Shown here: positions 29,497 through 39,842 of the stretch, piece by piece
How positions within the stretch are numbered: the stretch's first letter is position 1
How the letters are laid out: every line of letters starts with the position of its first letter
NCBI RefSeq assembly: GCF_000472425.1
Contig: NZ_AXAI01000003.1
Coordinates: forward strand, 250,156 to 314,155
Direction: 5' to 3'
DNA: 64,000 nt
From: Bradyrhizobium sp. Tv2a-2
GTDB taxonomy: Bacteria; Pseudomonadota; Alphaproteobacteria; Rhizobiales; Xanthobacteraceae
Program-made: the position numbers and the translations under genes
The notes under the pieces: model-generated
What the model was told of the DNA's origin: nothing
The model's database searches: none
What the model saw: only the letters and a program-made list of their open reading frames with translations

Positions 29497-30549
29497 TCAA
29501 ACCAGATCGCGCAATAGCGCGATCAAGCGGCCGCATTGGTCGTCGGTTCCGACGGTGATGCGGAGGAAGTCGTCGATCCGCGGCTTCTGGAAATGCCGCA
29601 CCAGAACGCCGCGCTGGCGAAGCCCGGCTGCCAGCTCGGCGCCGCGACAGTTCGGATGGCGTGCGAAGACGAAGTTCGCGAGCGACGGCAGCACCTCGAA
29701 CCCGAGTTCGGAGAGCGCGCGGACCAGTGCTTCGCGGGTCGCGATGACGCGTTGGCGCGTATCATGAAACCATGCATCGTCCTTGATGGAGGCGACCGCT
29801 CCAGCAATGGCGAGGCAATCGAGCGGGTAGGAGTTGAAACTGTCCTTGACCCGCTCCAGCGCCTCGATCAGGGGACGTTGACCGATCGCAAAGCCAACGC
29901 GCAGTCCAGCCAACGCCCGCGACTTGGAGAGGGTCTGAATGACAAGCAGGTTGCCGTAGCGTGCAATCAGCGGAACGGCGCTCTCGGCGCCGAAGTCGAC
30001 ATAGGCTTCGTCGATCACCACCAGTTGGTCCGGATGTTCGGTCACCAGCGCCTCGATCGTCTTGCGCGGAAGACTGATGCCGGTGGGCGCGTTCGGATTG
30101 GACAAGAGGATGGTGCTGCACGGCCGCCGGTAGTCGGTAATCTGCACTCTCATCGCGGCATCAAGCGGCACTTCTTCGTGACTGACACCATAGAGGCGGC
30201 AATAGACCGGATAGAAGCTGTAGGTGATGTCGGGAAACAGCAGCGGCGCATCATGTTTCAGCAAGGCCTGGAAGGTGTGGGCCAGCACCTCGTCGGAGCC
30301 GTTACCGACGAACACCTCTTCAGCGGCAACATTGTGATGGGCCGCGATCGTCTCGCGCAGGGCGGACGCGCGCGGATCGGGGTAGAGACGCAGGCGGTCG
30401 GTCGCAGCGTTGATCGCAGTCAGCACGTGCGGCGAGGGCGGGTAGGGATTCTCGTTGGTATTGAGCTTGATGATGCCATCCTGCTTTGGCTGCTCGCCGG
30501 GCACATATGGCGACAGGCTGCGGACGACGGGACTCCAGAAACGGCTCAT
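29497..30549 (-). CDS. hisC: Histidinol-phosphate aminotransferase
   Basis: PLP-dependent aminotransferase of fold type I converting imidazole acetol phosphate to histidinol phosphate; many paralogues also use aromatic amino acids. The 350-residue product shows [49 protein letters not shown], the PLP-lysine region [19 protein letters not shown] and NFVFARHP, all typical of HisC. It is separated from the hisHB cluster by 28 kb, and Bradyrhizobium genomes carry several hisC-like genes, so the main histidine role is probable but not certain. Confidence 0.9.
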   Translation of the reverse strand: MSRFWSPVVRSLSPYVPGEQPKQDGIIKLNTNENPYPPSPHVLTAINAATDRLRLYPDPRASALRETIAAHHNVAAEEVFVGNGSDEVLAHTFQALLKHDAPLLFPDITYSFYPVYCRLYGVSHEEVPLDAAMRVQITDYRRPCSTILLSNPNAPTGISLPRKTIEALVTEHPDQLVVIDEAYVDFGAESAVPLIARYGNLLVIQTLSKSRALAGLRVGFAIGQRPLIEALERVKDSFNSYPLDCLAIAGAVASIKDDAWFHDTRQRVIATREALVRALSELGFEVLPSLANFVFARHPNCRGAELAAGLRQRGVLVRHFQKPRIDDFLRITVGTDDQCGRLIALLRDLV

Positions 30550-30631
30550 GGTTTAGGACCTGACGGGTGATGCCATCACCGTAGGATATGACAGGCCGCG
30601 ATAAAAGGCCGCGATGGACGATTTGCGCGTC

Positions 30632-31732
30632 CTATCGCGATGCGACCTCTTTGTATGTCGCCAGCGCCTTCTCGAACTTGCTGTTGAAGAGCCACATCGC
30701 ATCGAGAATTTCGCGAAAGGTGGCGGATGTTCTGGCCCGGTCGGCATGGCCGTAGGCGAAGATCGAGTTGTTGCGCAAGTAGCCCATGATGCGAGGTTCG
30801 GATACCCGATAGCCAAGCAAATTACCTGATTGAAGCGCGGATCGCGTCGGCGTCGGGATGATCTGGATGAGTTCGAAGACCTTCATCTGATCAATCGGGT
30901 TCGGCAGCGTCTTCGCGATCGCTGGTATCTGGGTGAAGAGTTCGGCATGTGCATTCATCAGGCCGTCCCTCACCGCGGTCCAGTGGTTGAAGCGGTGATC
31001 GAGGCCGTCGGCGTGTCGCTCCTCCGTCTCGTCGCGTGCGATCAGTTGGGGATCGAAAGCCGCGATCCGCTCCTTGATGGCGTCCCATTTTCTGCGGCCG
31101 TTACGGTCTTCCGATGGTCCAGTCTGGAAACTACCCTTGTAGGTGTTCGAGCGTGCATTGCCGACATTCTGGTTGCCGTTGGTCTCCGCGAAGAACAGGC
31201 CGAGGCTGATGCGGCCGGCGAGGTCAGCATTGGCCGCATCGAGGCCCTTGGCGCGCGCGATCGCGGCGCCCAGTTCGACCACGTCCTTGAACGGCGTCGC
31301 CGATTTCTGTGCATTGGCCGGCGGCGCCTCCATGATGTCGAACAGGCTCCGGTACTCGTCGCTCAGCGGTTCGTTGTCGGCATCGTAATAGGCCGGAGGA
31401 ATCGCAAATTTGTTTGGCCTTCCGATCCGCGAGGGCAGCGCGTCGGTGAGGTCCTTGTAGGTGCTCATCACGTCGACGCGTGCGAGGTAAAGCGCCTGGC
31501 CCGGCAGGTTCGGCAGCCCGCGATGCGCATCGATCTGGCCGCGCCGCTCGGCAAGGATCGATTTGAAATGGCTCAACGCGCGATTATAGGCGCCGAGGGC
31601 GTCCGCTTGCGTGGCCGACAGCGCGCTCGATTGCGCCATGGCGGGGGATATCGCGATGAGCGTGCCCAGTGTTGCGAGCAGAACTCCGACGGCAATGGCC
31701 CTGATGGCGGTGGCTTGATTTTCTTTGCACAT
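30632..31732 (-). CDS. Exported protein of unknown function with a lysozyme-like segment
   Basis: I do not recognise this family. The 366-residue product has a Sec signal peptide (about 1-33, ending SPAMA-Q), then a mature protein without membrane segments. Residues 178-205 read LGLFFAETNGNQNVGNARSN followed by TYKGSFQTG. A Glu followed by Asn/Ser-rich sequence and a Y-x-G-x-F-Q motif loosely resembles the catalytic region of lysozyme-like transglycosylases, but this is only a visual similarity. The rest (LFTQIPAIAKTLPNPIDQMK, GYLRNNSIFAYGHADRA) matches nothing I know. It stands alone between hisC and xthA. Confidence 0.75.
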   Translation of the reverse strand: MCKENQATAIRAIAVGVLLATLGTLIAISPAMAQSSALSATQADALGAYNRALSHFKSILAERRGQIDAHRGLPNLPGQALYLARVDVMSTYKDLTDALPSRIGRPNKFAIPPAYYDADNEPLSDEYRSLFDIMEAPPANAQKSATPFKDVVELGAAIARAKGLDAANADLAGRISLGLFFAETNGNQNVGNARSNTYKGSFQTGPSEDRNGRRKWDAIKERIAAFDPQLIARDETEERHADGLDHRFNHWTAVRDGLMNAHAELFTQIPAIAKTLPNPIDQMKVFELIQIIPTPTRSALQSGNLLGYRVSEPRIMGYLRNNSIFAYGHADRARTSATFREILDAMWLFNSKFEKALATYKEVASR

Positions 31733-31874
31733 GGCTGCTTCCGGCTCGCGGTTGTCGTCCCGGCGATGGCCGGAACCGATACCGCGGAATCCATCAAGAA
31801 GATGATTGTGTCAGCCGCTCGACGCAACAACGCGCGCCTGTGATTATGGCCCCCGGCCTTCGCCAGGGCGACGG

Positions 31875-32690
31875 CTACACCTCCAGCGTCACGGTTACCG
31901 GTACATGGTCCGACGGCCGCTCCCAGCCGCGGGCGGCGCGCAGGATCTGGAAGTCGCTGATCCTGTCCTTGAGCGCGCGCGAGACCCAGATGTGATCGAG
32001 CCTGCGGCCGCGGTCGCCGGCGGTCCAGTCGGCGGCGCGGTAGCTCCACCAGGTATAGACCTTCTCCGACTGCGGAATCCGCTCGCGCGCAACGTCGAAC
32101 CACTCGCCGTGCGCTTGGGCCTCGAGCAGCTTCTCGCATTCGATCGGCGTGTGCGAGACGACTTTCAGGAGCTGCTTGTGCGACCACACGTCGTTCTCAT
32201 ACGGCGCGACATTGAGATCGCCGACCAGGATGTGACGATCCTCGCCGCGCGGATGCAAGGGTTCGCAGGTCTTCATCTCGTCGAGGAATTTGAGCTTGTG
32301 ATCGAACTTCGGGTTCTCGAGCGGGTCGGGAATGTCTCCGCCAGCGGGAACGTAGAAATTGTGGAGCACCATGGGGCTCGCAAGCTGCGCCTTCTCGCCG
32401 AAGGCCACCGAGATGTGGCGGGAGTCGATCTTGTCGCAGAAGGTTCTGACATCTGTGGTGTCGAACGGCAGTTTCGAGATGATGGCGACGCCATGATAGC
32501 CCTTCTGCCCGTTCAGCGCGACATGCTCATAGCCGAGCCGCTTGAAGCGCTTCAGCGGAAATGCGTCGTCAATGCACTTGGTCTCCTGCAGGCACAGCAC
32601 ATCCGGCCGCACCGCCTTGATGAATTTTGCCACCAGGTCGATGCGCAGTCGCACCGAGTTGATATTCCAGGTTGTCAGGGAAAGACGCAT
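31875..32690 (-). CDS. xthA: Exodeoxyribonuclease III (AP endonuclease)
   Basis: Base-excision repair enzyme of the ExoIII/APE1 family cutting at abasic sites. The 271-residue product has TTWNINSVRLRI at the start, LCLQETKCIDDAFP with the metal-binding Glu, YHGVAIISKLP, FYVPAGGDIPDPLENPKFD, VGDLNVAPYENDVW and a C-terminal RLDHIWVSRALKD ... PSDHVPVTVTLEV. These are the residues of the phosphodiesterase fold, with the catalytic D-x-N and S-D-H. It lies 148 bp after lolA on the same strand and may be read with it. Confidence 0.95.
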   Translation of the reverse strand: MRLSLTTWNINSVRLRIDLVAKFIKAVRPDVLCLQETKCIDDAFPLKRFKRLGYEHVALNGQKGYHGVAIISKLPFDTTDVRTFCDKIDSRHISVAFGEKAQLASPMVLHNFYVPAGGDIPDPLENPKFDHKLKFLDEMKTCEPLHPRGEDRHILVGDLNVAPYENDVWSHKQLLKVVSHTPIECEKLLEAQAHGEWFDVARERIPQSEKVYTWWSYRAADWTAGDRGRRLDHIWVSRALKDRISDFQILRAARGWERPSDHVPVTVTLEV

Positions 32691-32838
32691 GGGAGTTGCG
32701 TCTTAGCATGGATCGAATTGGTGTCGATTGCCTGGATCGTGGGGCGGGGCGCGATCATCCACACGTTTTCCGCCGCCAACGATGGCTGCCGCACTTCTCC
32801 CCGTTGGGAAGAGGTGATCCGCGGCGGCCGCTGCGCGC

Positions 32839-33687
32839 CTACCCCGGCGAGGTCGGGTACTTGGTGAAATCGATCTTGAACAGGCCTGGATCGACCTTCT
32901 TGCTGGTATCGAGATTATAGACAGCGATCGTGGTGTCGTAGCCTTGGGGGTCTGTAACCGTCCATTGCTTGAGCTGGCCGTCCTTGGCGCCGACCATCAG
33001 CATCAATCGGCTGGTGCCGACCAGCGCCTGCTTTTCCTCGATGGTGACGCTGATGAAGACGTCGTCGGCGGTGACGCTCACGACATTGGTGTCCTTCATC
33101 AGGTCGATGCGGTCCGACAAGAGAAAACGTAGCGGCGTCTGCGACAGCGGATAGATGTCCTGGGTCGCGAGATTGCGATCGCGCACGGCGAGCGAGGAGC
33201 CATCGGCGATGATTTCGATCGGGGTCGGCGGATTGTATTCGAAACGCACCTTGCCCGGCTTCTGGATGTAGAAATCGCCGGTGGTCTTGCTGCCGTCGGG
33301 TCCGACCTGCACGAAGTTTCCGACCAGGGTCTGTAGCGAAGAGAGATAGGCACTCACTTTCGCAGCCTGCGCCTTCTGGTTGGCATCGAAGGTCGTGAAA
33401 ATGCTCGACGGCACGTTACGGCGCGGATCTGGGATCACGGGATCGGGCGGCTGTGTCTGCGTCGTGCCGGTGACCGATGGGCCACGTTGCGTCTCCGAAG
33501 CGGACAGCTGCGTGCGACTTTTGGGTGCAGGCTTCGGCACCGGGACGCTTTGCGGCGGGACCGGCACGGACTGCGCCGACAGCGGCGTGGCAAGCGCGGC
33601 CATGGACACGGCCATCAGAAGTCGCGCCACCACGGAGAGGCCGCGCGACAACGTTTTCGCCGATTGAGATTCTGGGCTTTTATGCAA
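32839..33687 (-). CDS. LolA-like outer-membrane lipoprotein carrier protein
   Basis: A 282-residue periplasmic protein. A signal peptide (LSVVARLLMAVSMAALATPLSA-Q) is followed by a Pro-rich linker and a LolA-type beta domain (about 95-280) with FDANQKAQAAKVSAYLSSL, GSKTTGDFYIQKPGKVRFEY and WTVTDPQGYDTTIAVYNLDT. It may carry lipoproteins across the periplasm, or belong to the broader LolA-like group. The start is a TTG preceded by AGGA at good spacing. It follows ftsK by 122 bp, an arrangement (ftsK-lolA) common in Proteobacteria. Confidence 0.88.
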   Translation of the reverse strand: MHKSPESQSAKTLSRGLSVVARLLMAVSMAALATPLSAQSVPVPPQSVPVPKPAPKSRTQLSASETQRGPSVTGTTQTQPPDPVIPDPRRNVPSSIFTTFDANQKAQAAKVSAYLSSLQTLVGNFVQVGPDGSKTTGDFYIQKPGKVRFEYNPPTPIEIIADGSSLAVRDRNLATQDIYPLSQTPLRFLLSDRIDLMKDTNVVSVTADDVFISVTIEEKQALVGTSRLMLMVGAKDGQLKQWTVTDPQGYDTTIAVYNLDTSKKVDPGLFKIDFTKYPTSPG

Positions 33688-33809
33688 CGAGTCGTCCTGC
33701 CTGGGTTCGAGCCATTCTATCTTGGTTCGATACTGGGAGATATGGCTTTTCCGTGAAGTCAGCCGCCCCTTTTCTGGGGCCGCTCGCGGAAATCCATCCG
33801 CTCAACGCC

Positions 33810-36260
33810 TCAAAAACCGCCTTCTTCCTCGGGGACCAGAATCTCGCGCTTTCCTGCGTGATTGGCCTGGCCCACGATGCCTTCAAGTTCCATGCGCTCC
33901 ATCAGCGAAGCGGCGCGATTATAGCCGATTTGCAGTCGGCGCTGAATGTAGGAGGTCGAGGCCTTGCGGTCGCGTTTGACGATTGCAACCGCCTGCGCGA
34001 ACAGATCGCCTTCGCCGCCGGTGCCCATGCCGGTGGCGTCGAACACGGCAGCGTCGTCCTCGCTCGGCTCTTCTGCGGTGACCGCTTCAAGATATTCGGG
34101 CGCGCCCTGCGTCTTCAGATAGCGCACGACCTTCTCGACTTCCTCGTCGGAGCAGAACGGGCCGTGCACGCGGCTGATGCGTCCGCCGCCCGCCATGTAG
34201 AGCATGTCGCCCTGGCCGAGCAGCTGCTCGGCGCCCATTTCGCCGAGGATGGTGCGGCTGTCGATCTTGGAGGTGACCTGGAAGGAGATGCGGGTCGGGA
34301 AGTTCGCCTTGATGGTGCCGGTGATGACGTCGACCGACGGACGCTGAGTGGCGAGCACCACATGCAGGCCGGCGGCGCGCGCCATCTGCGCAAGGCGCTG
34401 TACCGCGCCCTCGATGTCCTTGCCCGCGACCATCATCAGGTCGGCCATTTCGTCGACGATGATGACGATGTAGGGCAGGGGATCGAGATCGAGCTTCTCC
34501 TCCTCATAGATAGCCTTGCCGGTCTCCTTGTCGAAGCCGGTGTGCACGGTGCGCGTGAGATCCTCGCCCTTCGCCTTGGCTTCCGCAAGCCGCGCATTGT
34601 AGCCGTCGATGTTGCGCACGCCGAGCTTGGCCATGCGCTTGTAGCGCTCTTCCATCTCGCGCACGGCCCATTTCAGCGCGACGACGGCTTTCTTCGGATC
34701 GGTGACGACGGGGGTGAGAAGATGCGGGATGCCGTCATAGACCGACAATTCGAGCATCTTCGGGTCGACCATGATCAGGCGGCATTGATCGGGGCGTAGC
34801 CGATACAGCAGGCTCAGGATCATGGTGTTGATGGCGACCGATTTGCCGGAGCCGGTGGTGCCGGCGATCAACAGATGCGGCATGCGCGCGAGGTCGACGA
34901 TGATGCTCTCGCCGCCGATGTTCTTGCCAAGGCACAGCGGCAGCTTGGCGACCGACTCGTTGAATTCCTTGGCGACCAGGAGCTCGCGCAAATAGACCTT
35001 CTCGCGATGTGCGTTCGGCAGCTCGATGCCGATGGCATTGCGGCCGGGCACGACCGCGACGCGCGCCGACAGCGCGCTCATCGAGCGCGCGATGTCGTCG
35101 GCCAGCCCAATGACGCGCGACGACTTGATGCCGGGCGCGGGCTCGAGCTCGTACAGCGTGACAACGGGGCCCGGATTGGCCTTGACGATCTCGCCACGCA
35201 CGCCGAAATCCTGCAGCACGCCTTCCAGCGCGCGCGAGTTGGCCTCCAGTTCGCTCTTGCTGAGCGGCTGACGGTCGGCGGCCTTGGGCGCGGCGAGCAT
35301 GGAGACCGCAGGCAGCTCGAACTTGTCGGCCTTGCGTGCGGGCGCGCGGGACGCGGCCTTCTTGCGCGGCCGCGGGGCCTCCTCTTCCTCGTCGTCGTCC
35401 TCGACCTCTTCTCCCTCGTCCTCGTCGAAATCGGCTTCGGCGTCGGGTGCGATGGAAGGCGCGGCGCGGCCGCCGAGATTGGGCTCCTGGCGTTGGAACT
35501 TCAGCTGCGTCGGCGTCTCGCTCGACACAAGGAGCCGATAGAGCCGGATCGCGAGCCAGGTGAGACGCGCCTTCGCGCTCATCAGCGCGTGGAAAATCCA
35601 GCCCAGCGAGACTGAGCCGCGATGGTTCTCCTCGTCCTCCTCGAACGGTGCGCCGTCGTCCTCGATCGCCGCCTCTTCCTCATCCGCCTCCTGCGCGCCC
35701 AAACCGCCGGCGAATGCAAGCGTCACGATCGTCGCACTGAGGAAGATGATGCCGAGCACCAGGCGGTAGGTGAAGCCGGGCGGTCCGAATACGACAGCCG
35801 GTGCGCGGACCAGCGCGTCGCCAACGACGCCGCCGAGCCCGGTCGGCAAGGGCCACGCGCCATTATGCGGCCAGCAGCTCGCAAAGCCGGCAGCAGTCAC
35901 GGTGCAAAGCACCCAGCAGCCATAACGCAGCGCTTCGCGGTCGAACGGGCGATGGTTCATCATGCGCCAGCCGCGGATCGCAACGGGAAGGATCAGCATG
36001 ATCGCGCCAAGCCCGAGGATCTGCATCAGGAGATCGGCGCCGATCGCGCCGGGATAGCCCATGATGTTGTGGATGCCGCGCGACGTTGCATGGCTGAGCG
36101 AGGGATCGTGCACCGACCAGGTCATCAGCGCCGCCGCCATCAGGCCGGCGAGCATGATCAGGCCCAGCCCCGCGAGTTCTCGTACGCGGCGTGTGAGCGC
36201 GTCGCGTATCGAGGTCGGCAGGTGCCCGACCAGGGGAATGACACGTTCGATCGCCGGCAT
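33810..36260 (-). CDS. ftsK: DNA translocase FtsK
   Basis: Septal DNA pump that clears chromosome termini and drives dimer resolution at dif. The 816-residue product has about four N-terminal membrane segments (25-190), an acidic linker with runs of D/E (about 220-320), and the RecA-like motor with Walker [15 protein letters not shown] near 480 and Walker [15 protein letters not shown] near 605. The C-terminal gamma winged helix ([24 protein letters not shown]) recognises KOPS. The ATG at 36260 follows a G-rich SD; a TTG 36 bases upstream would overlap the previous gene. It follows an aminotransferase gene by 16 bases. Confidence 0.96.
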   Translation of the reverse strand: MPAIERVIPLVGHLPTSIRDALTRRVRELAGLGLIMLAGLMAAALMTWSVHDPSLSHATSRGIHNIMGYPGAIGADLLMQILGLGAIMLILPVAIRGWRMMNHRPFDREALRYGCWVLCTVTAAGFASCWPHNGAWPLPTGLGGVVGDALVRAPAVVFGPPGFTYRLVLGIIFLSATIVTLAFAGGLGAQEADEEEAAIEDDGAPFEEDEENHRGSVSLGWIFHALMSAKARLTWLAIRLYRLLVSSETPTQLKFQRQEPNLGGRAAPSIAPDAEADFDEDEGEEVEDDDEEEEAPRPRKKAASRAPARKADKFELPAVSMLAAPKAADRQPLSKSELEANSRALEGVLQDFGVRGEIVKANPGPVVTLYELEPAPGIKSSRVIGLADDIARSMSALSARVAVVPGRNAIGIELPNAHREKVYLRELLVAKEFNESVAKLPLCLGKNIGGESIIVDLARMPHLLIAGTTGSGKSVAINTMILSLLYRLRPDQCRLIMVDPKMLELSVYDGIPHLLTPVVTDPKKAVVALKWAVREMEERYKRMAKLGVRNIDGYNARLAEAKAKGEDLTRTVHTGFDKETGKAIYEEEKLDLDPLPYIVIIVDEMADLMMVAGKDIEGAVQRLAQMARAAGLHVVLATQRPSVDVITGTIKANFPTRISFQVTSKIDSRTILGEMGAEQLLGQGDMLYMAGGGRISRVHGPFCSDEEVEKVVRYLKTQGAPEYLEAVTAEEPSEDDAAVFDATGMGTGGEGDLFAQAVAIVKRDRKASTSYIQRRLQIGYNRAASLMERMELEGIVGQANHAGKREILVPEEEGGF

Positions 36261-36276
36261 CCGCTTGCCCCCGCGA

Positions 36277-37503
36277 TTAGCCGAGTGTCTCGACAAGGCG
36301 ATTCAGCGCATCGCCCGTCGATTCGCTGTCGGAAACCAGTGCCAACCGGATGTAACCGGCGCCTGGATTGAAGCCGTCGGGCTGCAACCGCGCGAGATAG
36401 CTGCCGGGGATCACGCGCACGCCGGCGTCGCGATAAAGCTGCACCGTCACGGCCTCGTCGCCGCCAAGCCTGGATACGTCGAGCCAGACGCAGAACCCGC
36501 CCGCGGGCCGCCGGTAGCCGTAGCGGCTCCCCAGAATCTGGTCGGCCAGATCGAACTTGATTCGATAGAGCCTGCGATTCTCCTCGACATGTGCTTCATC
36601 GCCGTAAGCCGCGACTGCGACATGCTGCAACGGCACCGGAACTTGCGGGGCCGCGACATTGCGCAGCTCGTGGAACAGTGTGAGGAATCGTTTGTCGCCG
36701 GCGGCAAAGCCGACGCGCATACCCGGCAGATTCGAGCGCTTCGACAGCGACTGGAAGGCAACGACACGGGCGAAATCAGCGCCCGCATATTCCAGTGCGC
36801 TGCCCGGTGCCTCGCGGGTGTAGATCTCCGAATAACACTCGTCGCTCAGGATGACGAAGCCGAAGCGGTCCGCGAGCTGCTTCAGCTTCCTGAAATAGTC
36901 GGGCGAGGCGACCGCGCCTTGCGGATTTGCGGGGGAGGCGATGTAGAACGCCACGGTGCGCGCCAGCGTCGCTTCATCGATTGCGTCGAGGTCGGGCAGA
37001 AAGCCGTTGGCAAGCGTGGTCGGCAGGTACACCAGCTCGCAGCCGGCGGCGCGGCTGCCGGCGCCATAGACTGGATAGAACGGATTCGGCATCAGGATCG
37101 CGGGACGCCCCCGGCGTTCGCCGACATAGCGCATGGCGGTGATGGCCGCGAAGAACAGCCCCTCGCGACTGCCATTGAGCACCAGCACCTCGCTTTCGGG
37201 GTCGATGGTGCGGGGCAGGTTGAAGCGTCTGGAGAGCCAGTCGGCGGCGGCCTTGCGGAACGGCTCGATACCTTTGGCGAGCGGATAGCGGCCGAATTCG
37301 GCGATATGCTGGGCCAGCACCGGCCCAACAAAATCCGGCAGCGGATGCTGCGGCTCACCTAATGATAGCGTTATCAAGGGCTTACCGGGTTGGTAGGGTG
37401 CCAAGAGCTCGGCCGTGCGGGCAAAAGGCGAGCGTTCCGTGTCCTGGGGGTTTTGCACAGGTCCTGCGCCCAGCGGCGCGCGGGATGGAGCGGTGATAGC
37501 CAT
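36277..37503 (-). CDS. Class I/II PLP aminotransferase (DapC-like)
   Basis: A 408-residue fold-type I aminotransferase from the ATG at 37503. Landmarks are [74 protein letters not shown] and the PLP lysine in [20 protein letters not shown]. The pattern fits N-succinyldiaminopimelate aminotransferases, which act in lysine/peptidoglycan precursor synthesis, but related alanine or tyrosine transaminases look alike. It lies 16 bases before ftsK and behind a perfect CtrA-box, so it is probably the first gene of the ftsK unit. Confidence 0.88.
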   Translation of the reverse strand: MAITAPSRAPLGAGPVQNPQDTERSPFARTAELLAPYQPGKPLITLSLGEPQHPLPDFVGPVLAQHIAEFGRYPLAKGIEPFRKAAADWLSRRFNLPRTIDPESEVLVLNGSREGLFFAAITAMRYVGERRGRPAILMPNPFYPVYGAGSRAAGCELVYLPTTLANGFLPDLDAIDEATLARTVAFYIASPANPQGAVASPDYFRKLKQLADRFGFVILSDECYSEIYTREAPGSALEYAGADFARVVAFQSLSKRSNLPGMRVGFAAGDKRFLTLFHELRNVAAPQVPVPLQHVAVAAYGDEAHVEENRRLYRIKFDLADQILGSRYGYRRPAGGFCVWLDVSRLGGDEAVTVQLYRDAGVRVIPGSYLARLQPDGFNPGAGYIRLALVSDSESTGDALNRLVETLG

Positions 37504-37584
37504 ACTGTAGGCGCCAATACTCAAAGGCCGCCGATCGGTAGGACCGGCCGGGAGGCGGATCAAATCACCATAGATAAGGCGAGG

Positions 37585-37599
37585 TTAAGACGCGATTAA
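37585..37599. promoter_or_regulatory. CtrA binding site upstream of the aminotransferase-ftsK unit
   Basis: TTAA-GACGCGA-TTAA, an exact TTAA-N7-TTAA CtrA full site. It lies 82 bases before the aminotransferase start codon, where a regulator would contact the promoter. It suggests cell-cycle control of ftsK. Confidence 0.7.
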
Positions 37600-37706
37600 C
37601 CATCGACGCCAGCGGCGATTTTCACGCCGCTGGCAGCCGGGAAATCACCTCCCGTGGGGCCTCGCCAGCCCACACTTGGGCAGCGATCGCGCTCGCGCGG
37701 CTTCCG

Positions 37707-38111
37707 CTACCGTTGCGGCAGCCGCTCGAAGGCCGGCATGCCCTGCGGGATATGGTGGAACACCTGCTTGTCGACGGTGTAGATCGCCATCTGCGGCTGG
37801 CCGAGGCTCGGATCGTCGAAGGTGCCGACCTTCAGGACCGTCATCGGCATGCCCGGCACCTTGGTCACCATGTGCGTGCCGCATTCCGCGCAAAATTCAC
37901 GCGTAACCGCGCGCTCCAGGTCCTTGCGCGTGAATTGCTTCGGACTTCCCTTGGTGTAGCGGAAGCCGTCGGCCGGCATGGCCACGAACGTGTTGGGCGA
38001 GCCGCCGGTGATGTACTGGCATTCGCGGCAATGGCATTGCGCCTTCATCATCGCATCGCCCTCGGAGGCATAACGCACCGCCCCGCAATAGCATCCGCCT
38101 TCGACCTTCAT
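37707..38111 (-). CDS. GFA/CENP-V domain zinc protein
   Basis: A 134-residue protein of the glutathione-dependent formaldehyde-activating (GFA) family. CYCGAVRY (7-14) and CHCRECQ (26-32) with REFCAECGTHM (about 72-82) supply the zinc-binding cysteines of the fold. MPMTVLKVGTFDDP and HHIPQGMPAFERLP complete the usual layout. The family name implies S-hydroxymethylglutathione formation, but activity has been questioned for many members, so no specific substrate is claimed. It is a single gene, separated from amtB by a terminator hairpin. Confidence 0.9.
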   Translation of the reverse strand: MKVEGGCYCGAVRYASEGDAMMKAQCHCRECQYITGGSPNTFVAMPADGFRYTKGSPKQFTRKDLERAVTREFCAECGTHMVTKVPGMPMTVLKVGTFDDPSLGQPQMAIYTVDKQVFHHIPQGMPAFERLPQR

Positions 38112-38179
38112 GGCTTTTTCCTCCCGGGTGCATTTTTTCTATTTCGACGTCTGCGCGCGGCATTTGTAATCTGTTTTTC

Positions 38180-38216
38180 TCAAAAAAGAAGGGGCTCCAA
38201 CCTGCGCTGGAGCCCC
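38180..38216 (-). terminator. Rho-independent terminator after the glnK-amtB unit
   Basis: Read on the minus strand: a nine-base stem GGGGCTCCA / TGGAGCCCC with an eight-base loop, then TTCTTTTTT. It lies 85 bases after the amtB stop. Confidence 0.9.
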
Positions 38217-38300
38217 TCAACGGTCGGGGCATTGCCGGGTATGTGCCCAAACCGAAGTTGTGGGCGCGGGCTTTTGAAAAAGTCCGCGCCCCGGGAGGAA

Positions 38301-39803
38301 TCACATGTTGTAGGCGCGCTCGCCGTGATCGGTGATGTCGAGACCCTCGCGCTCCTCATCGACCGAGGGACGCAGGCCGACGATGAGATCGACGATCTTG
38401 TAGAGGATGGCCGAACCGACGCCGGACCAGATCAGGGTTGCCAGCACCGCCTTGCCTTGTGCGATCATCTGGGTGACCAGATCATAGGTGCCGGCGTTAT
38501 TGCCCGTGATGTTGGTGTAGTCGGTGATGCCGACGCCACCGAGCGCGGGGTTGACCAGGATGCCGGTTCCGAGCGCGCCGACGATGCCGCCGATGCAGTG
38601 CACGCCGAACACGTCAAGCGCGTCGTCGTAGCCGAGAGCGTTCTTCACCGTCGAGACGAAGAACAGGCAGATCGGCGACACGACAAGACCCAGCACCAGC
38701 GCGCCGACCGGGCCGGCGAAACCGGACGCCGGGGTGACCGCGACGAGGCCGGCCACGGCACCGGAGCAGATGCCGAGCAGCGAGGGCTTGCCCTTGACCA
38801 TCCATTCGCAGAGCAGCCACGAGAGCGCGGCACCAGCGGTGGCGACCATGGTGTTGACGAAGGCCAGCGCAGTGGTGCCGTTGGCTTCGAGGTTCGATCC
38901 GGCGTTGAAGCCGAACCAGCCAACCCACAGCAGCGAGGCGCCGATCATGGTCATGGTCAGCGAGTGCGGAGCCATCAGGTCCTTGCCGTAGCCGGTGCGC
39001 TTGCCGATGATCAGAGCGCCGACCAGGCCGGCGATGCCGGCGTTGATGTGCACGACCGTGCCGCCCGCAAAGTCGAGGGCGCCAGCGCCGGCGAGCCAGC
39101 CGACATTGCCGGTGACTTCGTCGAGCTTGGCCTGTGCCGCGGTCTTTGCAGCTGCATCGGTTGCGGCGGCGAGCGCCTTGGCAGCGGCAGCGACGTCATC
39201 CGGCGCAGCGACGTACCAGACCCAGTGCGCGATCGGGTAGTAGATCACGGTCGACCAGAGCAGGATGAACAGCATGACGGCCGAGAACTTGATGCGCTCG
39301 GCGAAAGCGCCGACGATCAGGGCCGGCGTGATCATCGCGAAGGTCATCTGGAACACGAAATAAGCGAGTTCCGGAATCACCACGCCATTGGAGAAGGTCG
39401 CCGCCGTCGAGCTGGCGTCGATGCCGTGCATGAAGGCCTTGCTGAAGCCGCCGACCCACGGCGTCATGCTGCCGCCGTCGCTGAAGGCCATCGAGTAGCC
39501 GTAGATCGTCCAGGTCACGCCGATCATGGAGACGATCGCGAAGACCTGGGTCAGCACGGACGCCATGTTCTTGGTGCGGACCAGGCCGCCATAGAACAGG
39601 GCGAGGCCGGGAATCGACATCATCAGAACGAGCGCGCTGGATGTGAGCATCCAGGCCACATCGCCCTTGTTGGCCACGGGTGCGGCTGCGGCCGCGGCAG
39701 GCGCCGCGTCGTCGGCGAACGCTACGTCGACGAAACCCGCAACGCAGAGCGTTGCGATCGCGAGGGCTGCCCAACCCGCGCGGGTGGGACGCTTAAACGT
39801 CAT
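38301..39803 (-). CDS. amtB: Ammonium transporter AmtB (copy 1, with periplasmic insertion)
   Basis: Eleven-helix ammonium channel of the Amt/MEP/Rh family, in the inner membrane. The 500-residue product has a signal-like N-terminus (LAIATLCVAGFVDVAFA) and family motifs ALFYGGLVRTKNM, DFAGGTVVHINAGIAGLVGA, GWFGFNAGS and DVFGVHCIGGIVGALGTGIL; the pore His pair and the Phe gate region are present. Unlike copy 2 it carries a 30-35 residue Ala/Lys-rich insertion at about 198-231, just before the DFAGG helix. AGGAG precedes the ATG. It lies 39 bp after glnK copy 1, the P-II protein that blocks the channel. Confidence 0.96.
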   Translation of the reverse strand: MTFKRPTRAGWAALAIATLCVAGFVDVAFADDAAPAAAAAAPVANKGDVAWMLTSSALVLMMSIPGLALFYGGLVRTKNMASVLTQVFAIVSMIGVTWTIYGYSMAFSDGGSMTPWVGGFSKAFMHGIDASSTAATFSNGVVIPELAYFVFQMTFAMITPALIVGAFAERIKFSAVMLFILLWSTVIYYPIAHWVWYVAAPDDVAAAAKALAAATDAAAKTAAQAKLDEVTGNVGWLAGAGALDFAGGTVVHINAGIAGLVGALIIGKRTGYGKDLMAPHSLTMTMIGASLLWVGWFGFNAGSNLEANGTTALAFVNTMVATAGAALSWLLCEWMVKGKPSLLGICSGAVAGLVAVTPASGFAGPVGALVLGLVVSPICLFFVSTVKNALGYDDALDVFGVHCIGGIVGALGTGILVNPALGGVGITDYTNITGNNAGTYDLVTQMIAQGKAVLATLIWSGVGSAILYKIVDLIVGLRPSVDEEREGLDITDHGERAYNM

Positions 39804-39842
39804 TTTCGATTACTCCTGAGTGGTAATAAGGGTGAGCGCGTA

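Noticed and set aside
36061..37362. A 433-codon plus-strand frame
   Set aside because: Antisense to the aminotransferase and ftsK start; no motif, and it crosses both genes.
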